A stretch of DNA of 64,000 nucleotides from contig JAIXMQ010000034.1 of assembly GCA_025716855.1 (NCBI GenBank), positions 248,001 to 312,000 of the forward strand. Direction: 5' to 3'. The position numbers and the translations under genes are program-made. This document shows positions 1-11,390 of this stretch, one piece after another. This DNA is from Pilaira anomala. Lineage: Eukaryota; Mucoromycota; Mucoromycetes; Mucorales; Mucoraceae. The notes beneath the pieces were generated by a model that did no database searches, was not told the DNA's origin, and worked only from the letters and a program-made list of their open reading frames with translations. The first letter of the stretch is position 1. Each line of letters starts with the position of its first letter.

Positions 1-410
1 TCCAGCGCAACTTGTTCGTCATTATTCAAGTGACCTAGATCCAAGACTCTTACAGATTCAGTAGGTGATTTTAATGGTGAAACAATTTTATTTTGTTGTG
101 GGGTATTATTATTAAGTTGATGTAAATCATCAGTACTTCTTTTATTTTGAATATCGATATATATAGGTGGTGGTCTCTTTATACTTTTTTTAAGAATAAC
201 AGAGCTTGATTTATTATCCGAACTGCTGTCTTGACAGTACTTTTCATCGTTCAATAGTAAGCCACTATCTTTTGTAATAGGCTCTTGTTGATCACCTAAT
301 GTTGTTGTTGCTGTTGTTGTGGTTGCTGTTTTTGGCGATGTGGTTGACATTTGTGTCATTGATTCATGGTGTGAAGTATCAGGAGGAGATGTTGCAACTT
401 CAACTGACAT
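1..410 (-). CDS. Unknown protein, N-terminal part (gene runs off the left edge)
   Basis: The minus strand is open without a stop from an ATG at 408-410 to the window edge, giving 136 codons of an incomplete protein. The N-terminus is low-complexity and rich in Ser, Thr, Pro, Gln and Asn, including a Thr/Ala run (PKTATTTTATTT) encoded by ACA/GCA repeats. A more ordered-looking part follows, with SIKRPPPIYIDI and then SVRVLDLGHLNNDEQ at the edge. I recognise no domain; the visible part looks like a disordered leader before a folded domain lying outside the window. Codon use resembles the good genes of the window, which favours a real gene over chance. The start is the first ATG of the frame, followed upstream by A- and GA-rich DNA typical of a leader. 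Confidence 0.6.
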   Translation of the reverse strand, partial: MSVEVATSPPDTSHHESMTQMSTTSPKTATTTTATTTLGDQQEPITKDSGLLLNDEKYCQDSSSDNKSSSVILKKSIKRPPPIYIDIQNKRSTDDLHQLNNNTPQQNKIVSPLKSPTESVRVLDLGHLNNDEQVAL

Positions 411-3025
411 GTTTAATAATTCGGAACTTTTTTTTAGTTTTGTGTAATTGCAAAAAAAAAGTAAAAGAGAAACTAAAAAATAAAAGAGAGAGAAAGAGAG
501 AGAGACAGGAAGAGAGAGAGAGAGGCTTCGAAATTTTCTTCTTTTCTTTAAATTACCTAATTTGTAAATTATGTAATACACATATTGACATCATGTTAAT
601 TGATCTCCCCCCCCCCCTTCCGTCAAATACGGAATCGACCAATAATGAGCCCTTCAACCCAAGACTTATTTTACAGTAATAACGAAAAAAAAAACTCCCA
701 CCTCTTCTTTTGCTAACAAAACTTTTTCTTTTACTGATAAGCGCCACTTAAAGGCCATCTATATACACGCAAATTGGAAATCTCCGGTCAATGATGAAGA
801 TCCCCATTTAGCCTCGATATGAACGCCACAACAAACTTCCGATTCTAATAGACTGTGTGCTTATGGTATGCATAACAAAGAAAAGGTTCTCTGTATGTAT
901 ATATCCTATATTATTTTAAAGCGAAAGTTAATCAAGAGATGATAAAAATATTGCATGCTCTAATAACGTTCTATTTTACCTAATAACGCTTATTGTACTG
1001 GAATAAATAAGGGTCCACTATCACGTGTTTTGGTAGAAAAAAAAATAACGTCAAGGGTTTTTATATGTATTACACTACCGACTATAATGTAAAAGATAAA
1101 CGTGTTATTCATGGCTAAATAAATAGACTTTGGACTTTAAACAATTAAAAGAAAAAGTGTGTCTTTGTTAAGTCGTCATTTATTATTCATAATCGTGGTA
1201 ACACAATAGTTTGTAATTGTCAAATGTAGTAACTAGGTTTGTGCGTGATGACAAATCAAAATGTGTTACAAAAAAAAAAAAAAAAAAAACTCTTTTTACT
1301 ATTATAAAAAGTTAAAGAATTGGGAAAGAATGCTGGATGGCTCTTTTATAAATTTATGAATACCATGATCTTTCAATTAATATTTCGTTTTTGTGGTGAT
1401 GCAATCAAATAAACTATCCGAAATAGTTGGGGATTTAAGAAGTTGGAGTAAATCCCAGAAATACCTTGGATGCAATTTTTAAACGCATTGCTTCAAATTA
1501 AACCAGTTATTTACTTTGAATAATATTTTACTGTTTCTTGATTCAGAACTTACTAGTAGTAATAGGATCGCGTTTTGATCAGTGTGATGCAGCAGGTTTT
1601 AACCTTACACACGTATTCTCGGGGCTTGACAGATGCACAATATTTCTTTCTTCTGAAAAAAGGTCATTTGTTATTATTAGTCTTTCAACTTGTAAGATCA
1701 AGGGCTGGATAATCCCTCCCCCCCCCTTTTTTTTTACCAGTTTAATTGCTAAATATCCAGTAAATTTCCAACTTGAAGAAATTCGTGTTTCTAGCTACTT
1801 TTAAGCTATTTTTTTTTTATTACAGCTTATTATATACTCGAACTATGAGAGGAAAAGTAAAGCATTCTACTGTTAAAACATCTCATGTCTTCATATTTTA
1901 ACTAAAAAACTATTGCTGGTCAATAACATTACAGAATAGTAGATAAAAAGCGAGAAATTCTTGTATAATTAGGTCTTGCTCGGTAGTAAAATGCTCAAAA
2001 GCTTAATGTGGCGTCCAATTACCTTAAATTTAAATAGTTAAAAGTATCGCAGCAACTTTTTTTTTTTTTTTTTAGTTTTGTATCTGAAATTCATTATTAA
2101 ATAATTTATATGTTAGCCAAATGCCTTTTGCATTGAAAAATTGCATAAAAAAATTAATAAGATGAAACCTGTTATTGTTATAAATTACTGGGTATATATG
2201 TAATATATGTATTAAATGAGCTTTTTACTTGATTGTCATTATACGTGGTTTCTTATAGTTAAAATGCTATGTAACTAAACGAATTTTTTTAATGAAACAC
2301 AAATGCATAGTCAACTCAAAAAACGATGCTAAAAGAAAATAAATTGATAAAATTAGAGAACTAGTTTAAGGGGGTTTTTTATAAGTGCATATTTAACCGG
2401 AAACCATATAACAAGTCGATACAATATCTCTCTTTTCCTGTATCTTACTGATTATTTTATCATTAAACTGTGAATTGATTACAGTCGGCCTAAAGTGGAA
2501 ACATTTAACGTTATCATTAATAAAAGTAGCGTAATTTAGGTCCGTGTTACAACTATATCTATAACTGGGCATCTTTTCCAACATATCAAATTATTTATTA
2601 CATAAACCCATTTATGCAATGATTATCAAGTAGGACGAGCTCAATCATCACCATTCATCTCTTGAAGAAAGATAAACCTAATTGTAGAATGTAGTACCAC
2701 GCCCAAAAATGTTTTTTTTTTATGATATTGAAAAACCGATAATGGTAGCGGTATCATGCGTGTAACAATTTTCTGGCCGCCTATTGAAAATATTATAGTT
2801 ACATGAAAGGCGTTTGTATGAGATTGATAAAAAAAAAAGACTCAGGTGTTTTTAAATCATGTGTATGTGTTCCACATATTAGCATTGAAAGAAAGAGCGA
2901 GAACGCCAAGGATCTATTTATTTTTTTCCTTGTGTACTTTTAAGCATATGCCGTTATTTATTGGAGTACAAAGTATCTCCTCACTCCCTTTTCAAGATTT
3001 TCCTTGTAACATTCTTTTCACTCTC

Positions 3026-3063
<38 letters not shown>

Positions 3064-4663
3064 ATGAGATCAGGTTTTTTGATCACTGTCACTTAAATCC
3101 TTTACAGCTTTTTTTTTCTTTCTCTTCCGTATATCCTTTTTTTGCTTTAGTTTGTGATAGATAATTGGTCATTTAAATGTCTTCTCGGGACGGGACTTTT
3201 CTCCATGATGTGATCATCCCGTATATTTACATTTTCTTTCAACCACACATGTTTTTTGAACTCACATTATTCTTTAATTACCTTTCTAGACTTGAATTAT
3301 TTGTCTCGGCTTTTTCTACAAGATCCGAGATTAAGTAATTTAATTATTTGACTTGATTTTTATAACAATATTGATATACTTTTTTCGATATAATCTTTTT
3401 TTTTTATATATTATTAAGGTTTATATTTGATCCTTTTTTGGTAAGAAAAGAATAAGCCCAAGAGTCGCAAAATGATTTTCCAAGTAAAAAGAAATCATCT
3501 TGTGTTTCTCCTACATAGAATAAGTGTAAAAAGGTCTAACCATTTCCCCTTTTATACGACATGTTTTAATAAGTTTCTTTGAGAGTTCGATGATCACAGT
3601 GGTAAGAAGAGTCGGTACTCGGTAATTCAAACCTACTTATTTATTCACAAACACACATTGTCTAAATATAAGTATGACAGCACAGTGTTTTAACCTAACA
3701 TTAGTGAAGATAGTCTCCCAATAAACGCGTTATATAATATTACTCTAAAAAATAAATGTGATTTATGTCCATATACATAGTATTTGTATGCATGCATTTC
3801 TCCTACATATATCTACAACACCCGATATGACCACATATTAAACAAGACTTGAACCAGTTCCTTCTTTTTTACTTTATAAAGTATATAATATATACATTCA
3901 AACTGATAATTTTTTGTTTTGTTTCATAATATATCATTTTCTTTCTTTTTTAAGAACACTATATACACACTGTATACATATGCATATCGATTGAATAGTC
4001 TTTTTTTTTTTATTTTTTATTAGTAAATATATCAAAAATACCGGACAACTGCCGCCATCTCCATTTAGATAGACTATGTCCGTGTGAAACATGTGTTTAT
4101 ATAACACACTTTATATATATATTTATATATGTATGTGTATTGTTTATAACTGGGTTTAACTTTTTATTTATCAAACTAAAGAAACTTGTTGTCGGTAAAG
4201 AGCTATTAATTTCGTGACGTGTGAACCAAACTTGCTTTGAGTAAAGAATGTTAAAATTATGACTTTCATATGACGATGTATATTTATTTTTTCTTTATTA
4301 ATACTGTTGTATATCATCTTTTTTTTTTTTTTAAAAAAAAAAGGCTTTGTGTCACTGAAAAAATTAAAGACATGTCTATATAGCTCATAACGAACGGGGG
4401 GATCTTCACTTTACCGAATACATCCTATAGCTACTAAGAAAGGAGTTAATAGGGGTGATGAGAAGAAAAAAAAAGGTTATAACAAATTCTGGAATGGGGA
4501 TATATGAAAATGACACACTCATATATTTTGATATAATCGATAAAAAAAAACTATGTTTGGAGAGTTAGATTGTAACAATAGTATCATAATTAAAATAACC
4601 TTTTTGAGTAGTTGACTGATTTATTTGAGAGAGGATTGATAGTAGTGCGAGAGTAAATATAAA

Positions 4664-4728
<65 letters not shown>

Positions 4729-4953
4729 TGAAAAAGAAATAACAGTCTTGTGATAACGTTCACATAAATCATCCTTTTTTTTTTCTCCTAATAACTATAT
4801 AAAGAGTAGGCTGCCTGTTCATCATCTTTTCTTCTTTCTTCATCATCTTTTCTTCTTTCTTCATTAATTTTTTTTTCTATTAGTTCTTTAATCTTTCTTC
4901 TTCGTCTTTTTTAAACAAGTTACTCATTCAAGCAGTATATATTTCAAAACGAA
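411..4953. other. Long gene-free AT-rich interval
   Basis: No convincing coding region is visible on either strand. It contains a purine-rich (GA) stretch near 485-525, a C9 run near 610, many A and T homopolymers and a 62-nt A run at 4665-4726. The short open frames here are homopolymer artefacts. It presumably holds the divergent promoters of the genes starting at 410 and 4954. Confidence 0.6.
4796..4859 (+). promoter_or_regulatory. TATA-like box and 21-bp pyrimidine tandem repeat
   Basis: TATATAAA lies at 4796-4803, about 150 bp before the ATG at 4954. It is followed by two head-to-tail copies of a 21-bp C/T-rich unit (4818-4838 and 4839-4859) and more pyrimidine-rich DNA. Pyrimidine tracts downstream of a TATA box are common at fungal transcription starts. 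The role is inferred from position only. Confidence 0.4.
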
Positions 4954-5719
4954 ATGTTTTCATCTATTCGTGCAAGAAAATACATTAATTATATGTCCAG
5001 CTGTGTTGATAGTGTAAAGCGTTCAATTAAAGAATATCGAGCTTACGCTTGCGGCTATGATGAACGTCAAACGCGATATTATGCAACTCACTCTCAATAC
5101 GATCCTCACCATGTAACTTCTGTCACACAAAGTATGGAAAAGCTTATTAAAGCTCCCGTTCAACGCAGTAAGCGTATTAAAACTATGGCCACAGATTTAG
5201 CCGATAATGTTGTTCATTCATTTATTTATGGTGTATTCGTTGTATCCCACCTTATTTGGTTTGAAAAGAAAACAGTTGAAGAGTACTTCCTTCAAATGGC
5301 TAATGAAAAACAAGCAAAGAATAATGATGTCAATAACCTTTCCTCTACTACCTTTGTTAAATCTACCACTGGTACAATTACATCTGGCATTGCTGATGCT
5401 ATGAATGATAGTATGAAGTTAGACAATGAGGATGATATTTGGACAAAAGATCTTAATGATGCCGTTTTCATTCAAAAAGGAACTATTCAACCAAAACATC
5501 AACGCCCACATCAACAACATTACCCTACTAAAAGAACATTTGATGACGCATGGGGATTTGTTACTCCAGATTTGAATGTTGAATTCAAAGTAAGTTTTTT
5601 GTTTACATAAACATTATAAATTTTTTTTTCTCACTGTTATTTTTTTTTTTCTTTTTCTTTCTTAGAACACTGTACCTCCCCCAAAGCCACCCAGAAGAGT
5701 ATTCAGAAATCGCAAGTAA
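4954..5719 (+). CDS. Unknown 229-aa protein, two exons
   Basis: Exon 1 is 4954-5589 and exon 2 is 5666-5719; the 76-bp intron has GTAAGT at its start and a T-rich tract ending in TTAG, and the junction keeps frame (phase 0). The protein starts MFSSIRARKYINYMSS. It has a basic, Arg/Tyr-rich first 80 residues, a moderately hydrophobic stretch around residues 85-105 (VVHSFIYGVFVVSHLIWF) that could be a membrane-associated helix, then a polar Asn/Asp/Lys-rich part, and ends in a Pro/Arg tail (PPPKPPRRVFRNRK) added by exon 2. Unspliced reading would replace that tail with a short hydrophobic end. No known domain is recognised. The PPKPPRR tail resembles an SH3-binding motif, which is only a suggestion. 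Confidence 0.72.
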
Positions 5720-6181
5720 ATCTATTTGTTCCAACTCTACCACCACTTAAAAAAAAAAAATTATATAGTTTTCTTTTTTGTTTAAAGTATTCTCTCTCTC
5801 TCTCTCTCTGTTACTCTCAAAAGACACCTTCATTATTCTTTTGAATTATTATACATATTTCCCTTTATTTTTTTTTTAAAAACCCAAAAAAAAGTACATA
5901 TAATCTTTTAAAAAAAAATCAAATAGTTATACAAAAAAAAAAAAAAAAAAAAAATAGCATTTCCACTCTTGTATACAGTAAATAAATCATCAATATTATT
6001 TTTTAAAATTATATAATCATGAGAAAGTTTTTAAATGTTGTTGTAAATAACAAAAAAATTATCTAAAAGACCTAACTTAAACTTAAAATCCGGAAAAGCT
6101 TTTTACGTTGTACAAATATTCTATCAGTCATCATCAACCTTTTTTTTTTCCCTGGATTTAAAAAACTTGCCATACTGTGAG

Positions 6182-6215
<34 letters not shown>

Positions 6216-6270
6216 AATACAGAACTTGATAGCTTCCCTTTTTTATTTTATTTTATTTTATTGAACCAAG
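5720..6270. other. Intergenic: 3' region of the 229-aa gene and promoter of the hydrolase gene
   Basis: A CT-dinucleotide run (about 5790-5808), several A homopolymers (32 As near 6183-6212) and a run of TTTTA pentamers just before the ATG at 6271. No coding potential or structured RNA is seen. Confidence 0.5.
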
Positions 6271-8111
6271 ATGACATGCCGTGCTTTACCTTCACTCTTT
6301 AAAAGAGGAGTAAGTTTGTATCCTATGGGAAGAAAGAAAGAGTTTTATTTTTACTAATATCAGTTTTAGTTTGCTCAGCAACATCATGGTATCACTGAGG
6401 TATGTAATATTTACAAAAAAAAAAAAAAAAAAATGGCCCTTATGTATAACTTTTTATAATATAGCCATCTGTGCTTATCAGAAAGAACTTGGGGTCTCGT
6501 CAATTAGTTTTAAATAGACCTCGTCGTCTGAATGCTATTGATATGGAAATGGTGGATATTATGTATCCTAACATCAAGGTAATATAAATAAACGCTTATA
6601 AATGAATTAGTTGAATCTCAACTCGTCTGTCTTTTTTTTTTTTTTTTTTTTTTTTTTTGCATAGGCTTGGGAAGAATCAGAGCAAGCGAAAATCGTTTTT
6701 TTAAAAGGTGTCGGTAGAGCCCTTTGTGCAGGTGGAGATGTGAAAGGTATAAAGATTTTGAATATGAGTGTATGGGGTCAAACAATATAATACTTTTTTT
6801 TTCTAGATGTGGTCAATAACGTAAAAGATCCTAATCAACATGGGCTTTTACAACATCAAATTGATACTGAATATGATATGATTCATTTTATGGGAACTAT
6901 GAAGACACCTTATGTTGTTGTTATGGATGGAATTACAAGTAAAGTATAAGTGTAACTTGTTTTTTTTTTTTTTTTGGTTTGTTTACATTGTTTTTATATA
7001 TATATATATAAAAAGTGGGCGCAGGTGGTGGCTTTACAAGTTTTGCTCCTTTCAGAATTGCCACAGAGAACACACAGTTTGCAATGCCCGAAAATGCTAT
7101 CGGTTTATTCTGTGATGTGGGTGCAAGTTTCTTTTTATCTCGACTGGATGGACATCTAGGTGCTTACATGGGTGCCACTAGTAAAATTGTAAAGGGAGAA
7201 GATGCCTTGTAAAGTATCTATATATTTTTCTTCTTTTTTTTTTATATATATGTATATATATATAACTTACTTGATAAAAATAGATTTGCAGGGCTTGCTA
7301 CTCATTTTGTTCCTTCTTCTAATCTCGAAGCTCTAGAAACATGTTTAGCCGAATTAGATGATCCTACGCATGATATGGTTCATCAAACAATCGAAGAGTT
7401 TGGTGTAAACCGAGATCATACACCTAGTACTTATACCTTGCATGGTAAAGATAGAAGGATAATGGATACATGTTTCAAGCATGAACATATGGAAGATGTC
7501 TTGGTTGATTTGAAAAATGAGGGTTCCCAATTTTCAAACGATACTATCGAGACTATCTTGAAACGATCCCCTACAAGTGTTAAAATTACGCATGAGCATA
7601 TTCGTAAAGGGTCTGGTTTATCCTTGAAGGAATGCCTTAAAATGGAGCATCGCTTATGGCAAACTGTACCTGTATGTTTCATATTATTACCCCTACTATT
7701 ACTACTACTCCTTGATATATGTAAAATTTACTTACCTTTCTTTTTTTTTTTCTCTCTTAATGATGCTAGTATTCTCATGATTTCATTGAAGGTGTCACAG
7801 CTCATGTAGTCAATAAAACGTTGCCTAAATGGAATCCTGCTAGACTTGAAGACGTAGATTTAGATGAAACCCGAGTTAAATTCTTCCATGCGAATGTCAA
7901 GACTAGGTTACATTTCACAAACTCTGAAGATTTTTATCTTCATCCTTATAGAAGATATGGTTTGCCTACAGAAAAAGAAATTTTGGATACCAAGAATTTA
8001 CATAGCTTAAGAACAGTTGAGGATATTGTGCAATGGTTTGATAAAGATAGAAACGGTAAATTTGGTGTACGTGAAAAAGTAGAAGATGTACTTGAAAGAA
8101 ATATGAATTAG
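6271..8111 (+). CDS. HIBCH: 3-hydroxyisobutyryl-CoA hydrolase, mitochondrial
   Basis: This enzyme releases 3-hydroxyisobutyrate from its CoA thioester in valine catabolism, in the mitochondrial matrix. Eight exons join in frame: 6271-6309, 6370-6399, 6465-6578, 6665-6746, 6807-6938, 7016-7208, 7284-7671, 7770-8111, giving 439 aa. The N-terminus (MTCRALPSLFKRG) is basic and free of acidic residues, as expected for a mitochondrial presequence. Crotonase-fold motifs appear in order: LVLNRPRRLNAI, GRALCAGGDVK (oxyanion-hole loop), ITMGAGGGF, then FRIATENTQFAMPENAIGLF and DVGASFFLSRLDGHLG with the acidic residues typical of the hydrolase branch, and the C-terminal HIBCH block ending in FGVREKVEDVL. 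Length and motif order fit HIBCH (fungal EHD3) rather than enoyl-CoA hydratase. The codon for the M of ITMG is split across an intron. The use of TTTAG at 6367-6369 rather than CTCAG nine bases later for exon 2 is a choice; both keep frame. Confidence 0.93.
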
Positions 8112-8446
8112 AAATAGATTATAGAAATAAATAGAAATATATATATATATATGTACATTTATGGACGTATCCTTTTTTTTTTTAAGACAAATGTGAATGC
8201 AACTCTAACTCAAAGTTTATGCTTCTAATTTTTGTAAAGAGTAAGTTACTCTATAATAGTCTTATATGCACATGTGTATCATCGCTTGCATTATATCTTT
8301 TTATTATTATTATAATGATGAAACAATTATATACTCATAATAGCTTCAAATTGAATTAACAAAAAAAAAAAAAAAAAAACGTTTCTCGGTAGTTATTTAA
8401 ATAATTACTTTTTTTTTTATTGACTGTTTAACTACAAGCTAAATAT
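8112..8446. other. Intergenic between the hydrolase and the transposase
   Basis: AT-rich DNA with an (AT)n stretch just after the hydrolase stop and an 18-nt A run. I looked here for a left terminal inverted repeat of the transposase and found none. Confidence 0.4.
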
Positions 8447-9496
8447 TTACACGCTTTCAGAATCCGTCATACCATTTATACACTGATTTATCCAACACTC
8501 ACAATCTGTAGGTTGAATTGTATGCTTTGCTTCCTGAATGAGATCCGCAATACCTTCATTATTCTTATCAGGACTTCGTTTTACGAAATGTACCAGATTA
8601 TTAAACATGATTTCCATTGGATTTAGATCAGAATATAAAGGAAGAAAGAGACAAGTATGTTGAGACTTTTCAAAGAGGTTTTCTATGGTCTCCCTGGGAC
8701 TTAGCCTATCTGTATCCATCAATACACACATGGGGCGTCCATATGCATTGTCTAACCAAGCCAACAAATTTTCTACAAACAAAGCAAATATAAATTTATC
8801 TGTGGCTTTATCAATCATAACTACCTGCATCGATTCAATTCTTTTCAAACTCATTGCACCAATAATTGAAATATGTTTGATCGGTTTAGGTTTATTCGAT
8901 TTAGTGTTCCTCTTAGACCTAGCCTTGCTGTAAACCATAGATGCACTAAAATCGGATTTATCAACAAATACCACATCATTGATATCATGTTTCTTTAAGG
9001 ACGCATAGAACTCGATTCTATGTTGATCTTGCAAAGAAATTAATAGGGACTTATCGTGTTGCTGCTTTTTTCTTTTCAAGCTTAAAACTAATTTCTTATC
9101 TACATGTCGAGACAAAGTAGCCAGACTAAGCAATGGATTATTCTCTTCTGTATTTAAGAAATCGTATGGAAAAGAAGAGTATAAATGTTCTCGTAGTTGA
9201 TTTAAGGTCAAAAGAGTTTCATCTTCTGTCTCATCCACCATGGTACGTAAGAATGCTTCGTGTTCTTTCTTTAGTTGGGCTTTTCTGGATACACCACCTC
9301 TTGGTTTATAATGGACGGTTCCCTCTTGATCAAATCGCTTTATAATATCTCGAATCGTTTTATCTGCCATCTTGTATCGCTCACAAATATTTTTTACTGT
9401 CCAGTTGTGTAAGTTATATAAATCGCATATCTGTTTACGTATCTCAGGTGTTGTAATTGTTGAGGGGCCACGACGACGTTTGCATGTTTTAGTCAT
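8447..9496 (-). CDS. Tc1/mariner-like transposase, full-length open frame
   Basis: A single uninterrupted 349-aa frame. Residues about 1-70 form a paired-like helix-turn-helix DNA-binding region (TTPEIRKQICDLYN, KNICERYKMADKTIRDIIKRF), followed by a basic GGVSRKAQLKK linker and a second helical segment to about 140. The C-terminal half matches the DDE superfamily of Tc1/mariner elements: VVFVDKSDF with D179, CVLMDTDRL with D261, and LYSDLNPMEIMF with E295, leaving 33 residues between the second and third acidic residue (a DD34E-like layout). The motifs are atypical: VDKSDF instead of the common VDEsgF, MDTDRL in place of MDNaxxH, and the third lacks the Pro of YSPDLNP. The frame is intact and the triad kept, so it could be active or domesticated. 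I found no terminal inverted repeats or TA duplication around it. Confidence 0.85.
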   Translation of the reverse strand: MTKTCKRRRGPSTITTPEIRKQICDLYNLHNWTVKNICERYKMADKTIRDIIKRFDQEGTVHYKPRGGVSRKAQLKKEHEAFLRTMVDETEDETLLTLNQLREHLYSSFPYDFLNTEENNPLLSLATLSRHVDKKLVLSLKRKKQQHDKSLLISLQDQHRIEFYASLKKHDINDVVFVDKSDFSASMVYSKARSKRNTKSNKPKPIKHISIIGAMSLKRIESMQVVMIDKATDKFIFALFVENLLAWLDNAYGRPMCVLMDTDRLSPRETIENLFEKSQHTCLFLPLYSDLNPMEIMFNNLVHFVKRSPDKNNEGIADLIQEAKHTIQPTDCECWINQCINGMTDSESV

Positions 9497-10243
9497 TTTT
9501 TTTTTGTGTGAAAGTAATGTGTTTATGTGTGTGTTTAAGATGACGGATTTTGTATTACTTTTTTTTTTTTTTTTTTTTTATCTCTTTTTATAACTTTTAT
9601 TCTAGTTAGGCTTTTATATGCCGTATCTATGACGTACCTTACTTTGTAAACTATACTACAATTCGAGCTAAAAAACGAAAAAAAAAAGCGCTGTGATACA
9701 CGCGTACTCTCGCTCTTCCCTTCCGGTACCATTGTATGTATGTATATAATAATGAGATTGTCAATCGATGATATGAAAAGTATTTAATTACTAAGAAAGG
9801 TATCTTTTTTTTTTTAAAAAAAAAAAGTTGAAAGTTGAAAAATCTTTGAACATAAAGTAATTTGTATATGTTAAATTGTTACTGATTTCGAATAAAAGTA
9901 ACTTTTTAACGCCTGTCATCTCTCTTTTTCTTTTTTCTTTTTTTTAAATTCAGTGTGAAATGCTACACAATTTAATATAAACAGCATTGACCGGAACCAT
10001 AAAAAGTACTTCTTAAATGATTTTCTATTGGGTTAACAGTGAAGGGAACTTTTTTTTTTTTTTTTCAGGTAGCCTTGGAATTGTGAACTGTCAATATATC
10101 ACTGCAAGTATAGTTACTTTTTTATGTTGAAATTTACATGCCTTTTTTTACGTTTCTTTAGATTACACTAAATATAAAAGTTGTTTAAATTGATGAACTA
10201 TAAAAATATAAGGACAATTTTAACTCTAGATACAGACACGTAA

Positions 10244-10303
<60 letters not shown>
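10244..10303. repeat. (TAG)20 trinucleotide microsatellite
   Basis: About 20 uninterrupted TAG units, flanked by imperfect units. It is not in a coding frame of any gene called here. Confidence 0.9.
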
Positions 10304-10305
<2 letters not shown>

Positions 10306-10619
10306 ATAGTGGCTCATGGGGAATACGGTTCTAATAATTGGGATTTGTTGCTAACTAACTGAAAGGGGAAAACGATACTCTGATTTTCAATCGAAAAAAG
10401 ATCGATCAGAAAAAAAAAATCTTGCTCTCAGTAACAATGTGGCTTTCCGTTATTTCAGCTTATAAAAAAAGACAAATCGGTTATCGACGGCGGAGTTTTG
10501 GCAGAAAGAAAAGCGCTATTTAGGAACCAACTCGAACGATGATATCATATTGAAAAAGGATATTATGTATAGCTTGGCATTGTAACTTTAAGAATTCTAT
10601 TAAAGTAAATCCTCAGTTT

Positions 10620-11390
10620 ACCACACCTACTTTCTTGTTTGAGGCTAAATTGCCTAAAAGATTAAGACCAACAGGTTGATCTTGAGTTTTGAAACTAAAT
10701 ATTAGGTAAATGATAAATTATACAAGAGTTTAGATATGTACTCTATTGTTTCTTTCACTCGCCACAAACAGATTTTTTATTCCGAAAAATGAATCTTTCC
10801 TTAACTAAAGCTCTTGTAGATGATATTCCAAAGAATGTTGGAAGCAATCAAGTTATACACTCACCACTCTATCATGAATCTGATCCTTCTAATCAATCTA
10901 TCATCTGGCATAAATGAAGAAAAATTAACCTGTTAGAGTCTCTACTAACAACTTAAATCATGTATAGTCTCCCGGGTTAAATTCAATCATTGATCTCTCT
11001 CCACGACAAACCCTTTTATTTACTTTCCAAGAAGAAATAAGATATACTCTGATGAACGTATGAAACAATGAATGATGTTTTGAAACAATGATGTCTTTAC
11101 TACTCGGTAGAAACTGGACTTTTATATGGATTTATAAAGAAAGATATAATTCATTCTTTTTCTACAAACCACCTATGTTATGATATTTCAAAAAAAAAAA
11201 AGCATTATGCATACATGTTTCGTAAGGATACTGATAGACCAGAATGGGAATCTCTAATCATGTTTTGAATGAAGCTATCAAGCTCTATAACGAATAATAG
11301 CGCCTCAAGTCGACTGAATCTCACCCATCAAAGGCAGAAAATTCAGCAAATACAGCAAACTCAGCAGGAATGAAACCAAGCCAGTAAAAA
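10620..11390 (+). pseudogene. Possible decayed coding region
   Basis: Short stretches with coding-like composition occur in different frames separated by stops, for example TTPTFLFEAKLPKRLRP near 10622, a 42-codon frame from 10790 (starts MNLSLTKALVDDIPKN), then PRQTLLFTFQEEIRY and MFRKDTDRPEWESL. Together they suggest an eroded gene or transposon. No family is recognised, and chance open frames in AT-rich DNA remain possible. Confidence 0.25.

Noticed and set aside
299..747. Open frames on both strands at 299-679 (+) and 553-747 (-)
   Set aside because: They consist of antisense of the real partial gene plus GA, C and T homopolymer translation; composition is not protein-like.
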